Source: Chloroflexia bacterium
Lineage (GTDB): Bacteria > Chloroflexota > Chloroflexia > QHBQ01 > JADMIH01
Assembly (NCBI GenBank): GCA_025927935.1
Contig: JAICKM010000421.1
Location: forward strand, 1 to 6,286
Direction: 5' to 3'
Length of the DNA stretch: 6,286 nucleotides
How positions within the stretch are numbered: position 1 is the stretch's first letter; each line of letters begins with the position of its first letter. This document shows positions 4,419-6,286 of this stretch, piece by piece. Under the pieces are notes generated by a model. That model worked only from the letters and a program-made list of their open reading frames with translations. It was not told the DNA's origin and searched no databases. A program made the position numbers and the translations under genes.

Positions 4419-5921
4419 CTAGCCGGCTGCTGCCGCCGGCTGGAGCGCGGCGGCGCGGGCGCGGGTGTCGGCGTGGGCGGCGTCGATGCGCGCCCGGCGG
4501 GTCTCGGCCCAGTGGCGATGGGCGGCGAGCGCGGCCTGGCGAGCCTCGATCAGGCGAGTCATCTCAGCGGGGGCGGCGCCGCCGATGTGCTGCCGCTGGC
4601 GCAGGGCGCGTGCCGGGTCGAGCGCGTCGCGGGCCTCATCGTCGGTCAGGTGGATGGTCAGCCCGGCATCCGCCGCCGCTTGCACGATGGTCGCCGCGCG
4701 CAGGCTGTCGAGCGGCTGCCCGGCCTCGATCAAACCGTCCACCAGGCGGCCCACGACGGCGTAGACCTGGCGGTAGCCCACGCCGTTGCGCTGGGCGATC
4801 ATGTCGGCCAGATCGGTGGTGCTGGAGTAGTTGGCACGCACGGCGGCCAGCATGCGCTCTTTATCGACGCCGAGCGTCGCCAGCGTAGTGCGCAGGATGC
4901 CGAGGGCGGCCAGCGTCTTGTCGAAGCCAAGGGCGCTCCACTCCTTGATCTCGCGGCTGTCGCGGTTGTAGCCCATGGGCAGCCCGGCCAGCAGGTGGGC
5001 GGCTGTCCCGGCCAGGCCGATGACCTCGTGGCCGGTGGCGCGCAGCAGTTCCAGCGCGTCGGGGTTCTTCTTCTGGGCCATGACCGAGCTACCGGTGATG
5101 GGGTGCAGCCGCTGGGCCACGGCCTCGCCCAGGCGCACGTAGCTGTACTCCCAGGTGGTGAACAGCAGCAGATCGGCGGCGATCTTGCTGATCGTGGAGG
5201 CCAGGCGCTTGCAGACATCCAGGTAGCCCAGTTGCGGCTGCCCGCGCGCCCCGATCACGTCCTGCGGCAGTTCCCAGACGCGCTCGAAACCGAGCAAGCG
5301 GGCGGTCAGCGCGCGGTCGATGGGCCAGGAGGTGCCATAGCTCTCGACGGCGCCCAGGGGCGAGGCGTCATATTCGGCCCAGGTGTATTCCAGGTCGCCC
5401 AGGCCGCGCAGCAGGGCATCGGCATAGCTGGCCGCCCACTGGCCGAAGGAGGTGGGCTTGGCAGGCTGCATATGGGTATAGCCGGGCATGACAGTGTCGA
5501 TATGCGCGGCAGCCAGGTCCAGCAGCGCGGCGACCACGTTCGCGGTCTCCCCGGCCAGAGCCAGGGCGCGTTCGCGCAGGTAGAGCAGTTCCGTGACCAT
5601 GACCTGGTCGTTGCGGCTGCGCGCGGTGTGCATGCGGCTGCCGTGCTCCACGCCGCAGGCCTCGATGACGGCACGCTCCAGGCTCAGTTGCGCGCCGCGC
5701 GCCGGGTCGATGCGAAAGGTGCCGTCCGCGGCCCCGGCCTCGACGGCGTCGAGCGCGGCGCAAATGGCCGCGGCGGCCTCCGTGGACATGATGCCGGTGG
5801 CTACCAGCATGAGCACGTGGGCGCGCGTGCCCCAGATATCGCTCGGCAGCATGGCGGTATCCAGCGCGACCTGCGTGGGACTGACGATAAAGGCGGCCGA
5901 TTCCAATGTGGCCTGACTCAT
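4419..5921 (-). CDS. argH: Argininosuccinate lyase (divergent)
   Basis: A 500-residue member of the fumarase/aspartase superfamily. It should split argininosuccinate into arginine and fumarate, the last step of arginine synthesis, in the cytoplasm. Signatures in order: HTARSRNDQV (98-107), diagnostic for this lyase; GYTHMQPAKPTSFGQW (147-162) with the conserved His150; YGTSWPIDRALTARLLGF (195-212), close to the usual GTSFPIDR segment; and the mobile loop GSSVMAQKKNP (277-287), whose second serine, Ser279, is the expected catalytic base. Deviations: the common N-terminal WGGRF segment is absent, and the loop reads MA where MP is usual. The C-terminal 50 residues are Ala/Arg-rich. An in-frame TTG at 5942 adds seven residues. 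I prefer ATG 5921 with GAAAGGA (5940-5934) upstream, although the spacing of about 12 bases is long. The neighbouring carbamoyltransferase supports an arginine pathway role. Confidence 0.88.
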   Translation of the reverse strand: MSQATLESAAFIVSPTQVALDTAMLPSDIWGTRAHVLMLVATGIMSTEAAAAICAALDAVEAGAADGTFRIDPARGAQLSLERAVIEACGVEHGSRMHTARSRNDQVMVTELLYLRERALALAGETANVVAALLDLAAAHIDTVMPGYTHMQPAKPTSFGQWAASYADALLRGLGDLEYTWAEYDASPLGAVESYGTSWPIDRALTARLLGFERVWELPQDVIGARGQPQLGYLDVCKRLASTISKIAADLLLFTTWEYSYVRLGEAVAQRLHPITGSSVMAQKKNPDALELLRATGHEVIGLAGTAAHLLAGLPMGYNRDSREIKEWSALGFDKTLAALGILRTTLATLGVDKERMLAAVRANYSSTTDLADMIAQRNGVGYRQVYAVVGRLVDGLIEAGQPLDSLRAATIVQAAADAGLTIHLTDDEARDALDPARALRQRQHIGGAAPAEMTRLIEARQAALAAHRHWAETRRARIDAAHADTRARAAALQPAAAAG

Positions 5922-5950
5922 TTGCGATGTTGTTCCTTTCAAGACGAGCC

Positions 5951-5964
5951 GTCAGCGGTCAGCC
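5951..5964. repeat. Heptamer direct repeat near the lyase start
   Basis: GTCAGCG (5951-5957) is followed directly by GTCAGCC (5958-5964). The pair shares the core TCAGC with the heptamer array at 6085-6105 at the other end of the same spacer. Confidence 0.4.
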
Positions 5965-6015
5965 GCCAGGAGACGCCGGGATGGGGACCAGCGGTACTTC
6001 GCCAAACGAGACCAG

Positions 6016-6036
6016 ACTCTTCGCTGCGCTCAGAGT
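6016..6036. repeat. Imperfect palindrome in the arginine-gene spacer
   Basis: ACTCT (6016-6020) and AGAGT (6032-6036) flank a central TCGCTGCGCTC that can pair only in part; GTGACA follows. Sequences of this general look (CTTCGCTGCGCTCAG before a TGACA) recur between genes in many bacterial genomes, as I recall. It is probably a dispersed repeat and not specific to this locus. Confidence 0.4.
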
Positions 6037-6084
6037 GACATGCACTTTTCGATGCGCCGCACTCAACACTGATCACTCGTTCGT

Positions 6085-6110
6085 ACTCAGCACTCAGCAC
6101 TCAGCACTCG

Positions 6111-6112
<2 letters not shown>
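6085..6112. repeat. Tandem heptamer array (ACTCAGC)
   Basis: Three perfect copies of ACTCAGC (6085-6091, 6092-6098, 6099-6105) and a fourth altered copy, ACTCGCT (6106-6112), which runs into the carbamoyltransferase stop codon. Degenerate copies (ACTCAAC, ATCACTCG) precede it from 6061. It is a short tandem repeat of the kind that changes copy number by slippage. Confidence 0.75.

Positions 6113-6286
<174 letters not shown>

Noticed and set aside
4326..6038. A 570-codon open frame on the plus strand opposite the lyase gene.
   Set aside because: It is the antisense of a gene with clear lyase motifs. Long stop-free antisense frames are expected at this GC content. Its product is Gly/Gln/Arg-rich low-complexity sequence with no domain, and it has no ribosome site at its start.

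Overview
This is a high-GC window (roughly two thirds G+C by eye) of bacterial chromosome. It holds five recognisable intact or truncated genes, one gene broken by a frameshift, and spacers rich in hairpins and small repeats. The gene content, a sortase-type anchor on an exported protein, the compact secreted S53 peptidase and the style of the intergenic palindromes would fit a filamentous Chloroflexota (Chloroflexi) bacterium. That assignment is an inference; no marker gene fixes it.

Left part (1-1614), plus strand. The window opens inside a helical, histidine-rich surface protein whose C-terminus looks like a sortase signal (MPRTG, hydrophobic segment, basic tail). A spacer with four consecutive hairpins follows. 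Then comes an integral-membrane methyltransferase of the isoprenylcysteine/phospholipid methyltransferase type, closed by a clear intrinsic terminator.

Middle (1615-4320). A GTG-started histidine phosphatase (plus strand) converges on a small cupin gene (minus strand) broken by a frameshift. A nested palindromic element lies between their stop codons. The cupin has its own promoter overlapped by an operator-like palindrome. Upstream of it on the minus strand, and separated by an intrinsic terminator, is a secreted S53 (sedolisin-like) serine-carboxyl peptidase with a complete Glu/Asp/Asp/Ser catalytic set. A comparatively AT-rich upstream region carries a 12-bp-period direct repeat.

Right part (4321-6286), minus strand. 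An argininosuccinate lyase (ArgH-like, 500 aa, somewhat divergent) follows the C-terminal end of an ornithine or N-acylornithine carbamoyltransferase. These are two steps of arginine biosynthesis in the same orientation, separated by a 189-bp spacer full of heptamer and palindromic repeats. The carbamoyltransferase tail resembles the N-acetyl/N-succinylornithine type, so the locus may belong to the acylated-intermediate version of the pathway.

I found no tRNA, rRNA, CRISPR array, transposase or phage gene. No single multi-gene novel system is evident. The points most worth checking are the sortase-anchored His-rich protein, the divergent ArgH beside an N-acylornithine-type carbamoyltransferase, the cupin frameshift, and the regulatory repeats upstream of the peptidase and cupin.
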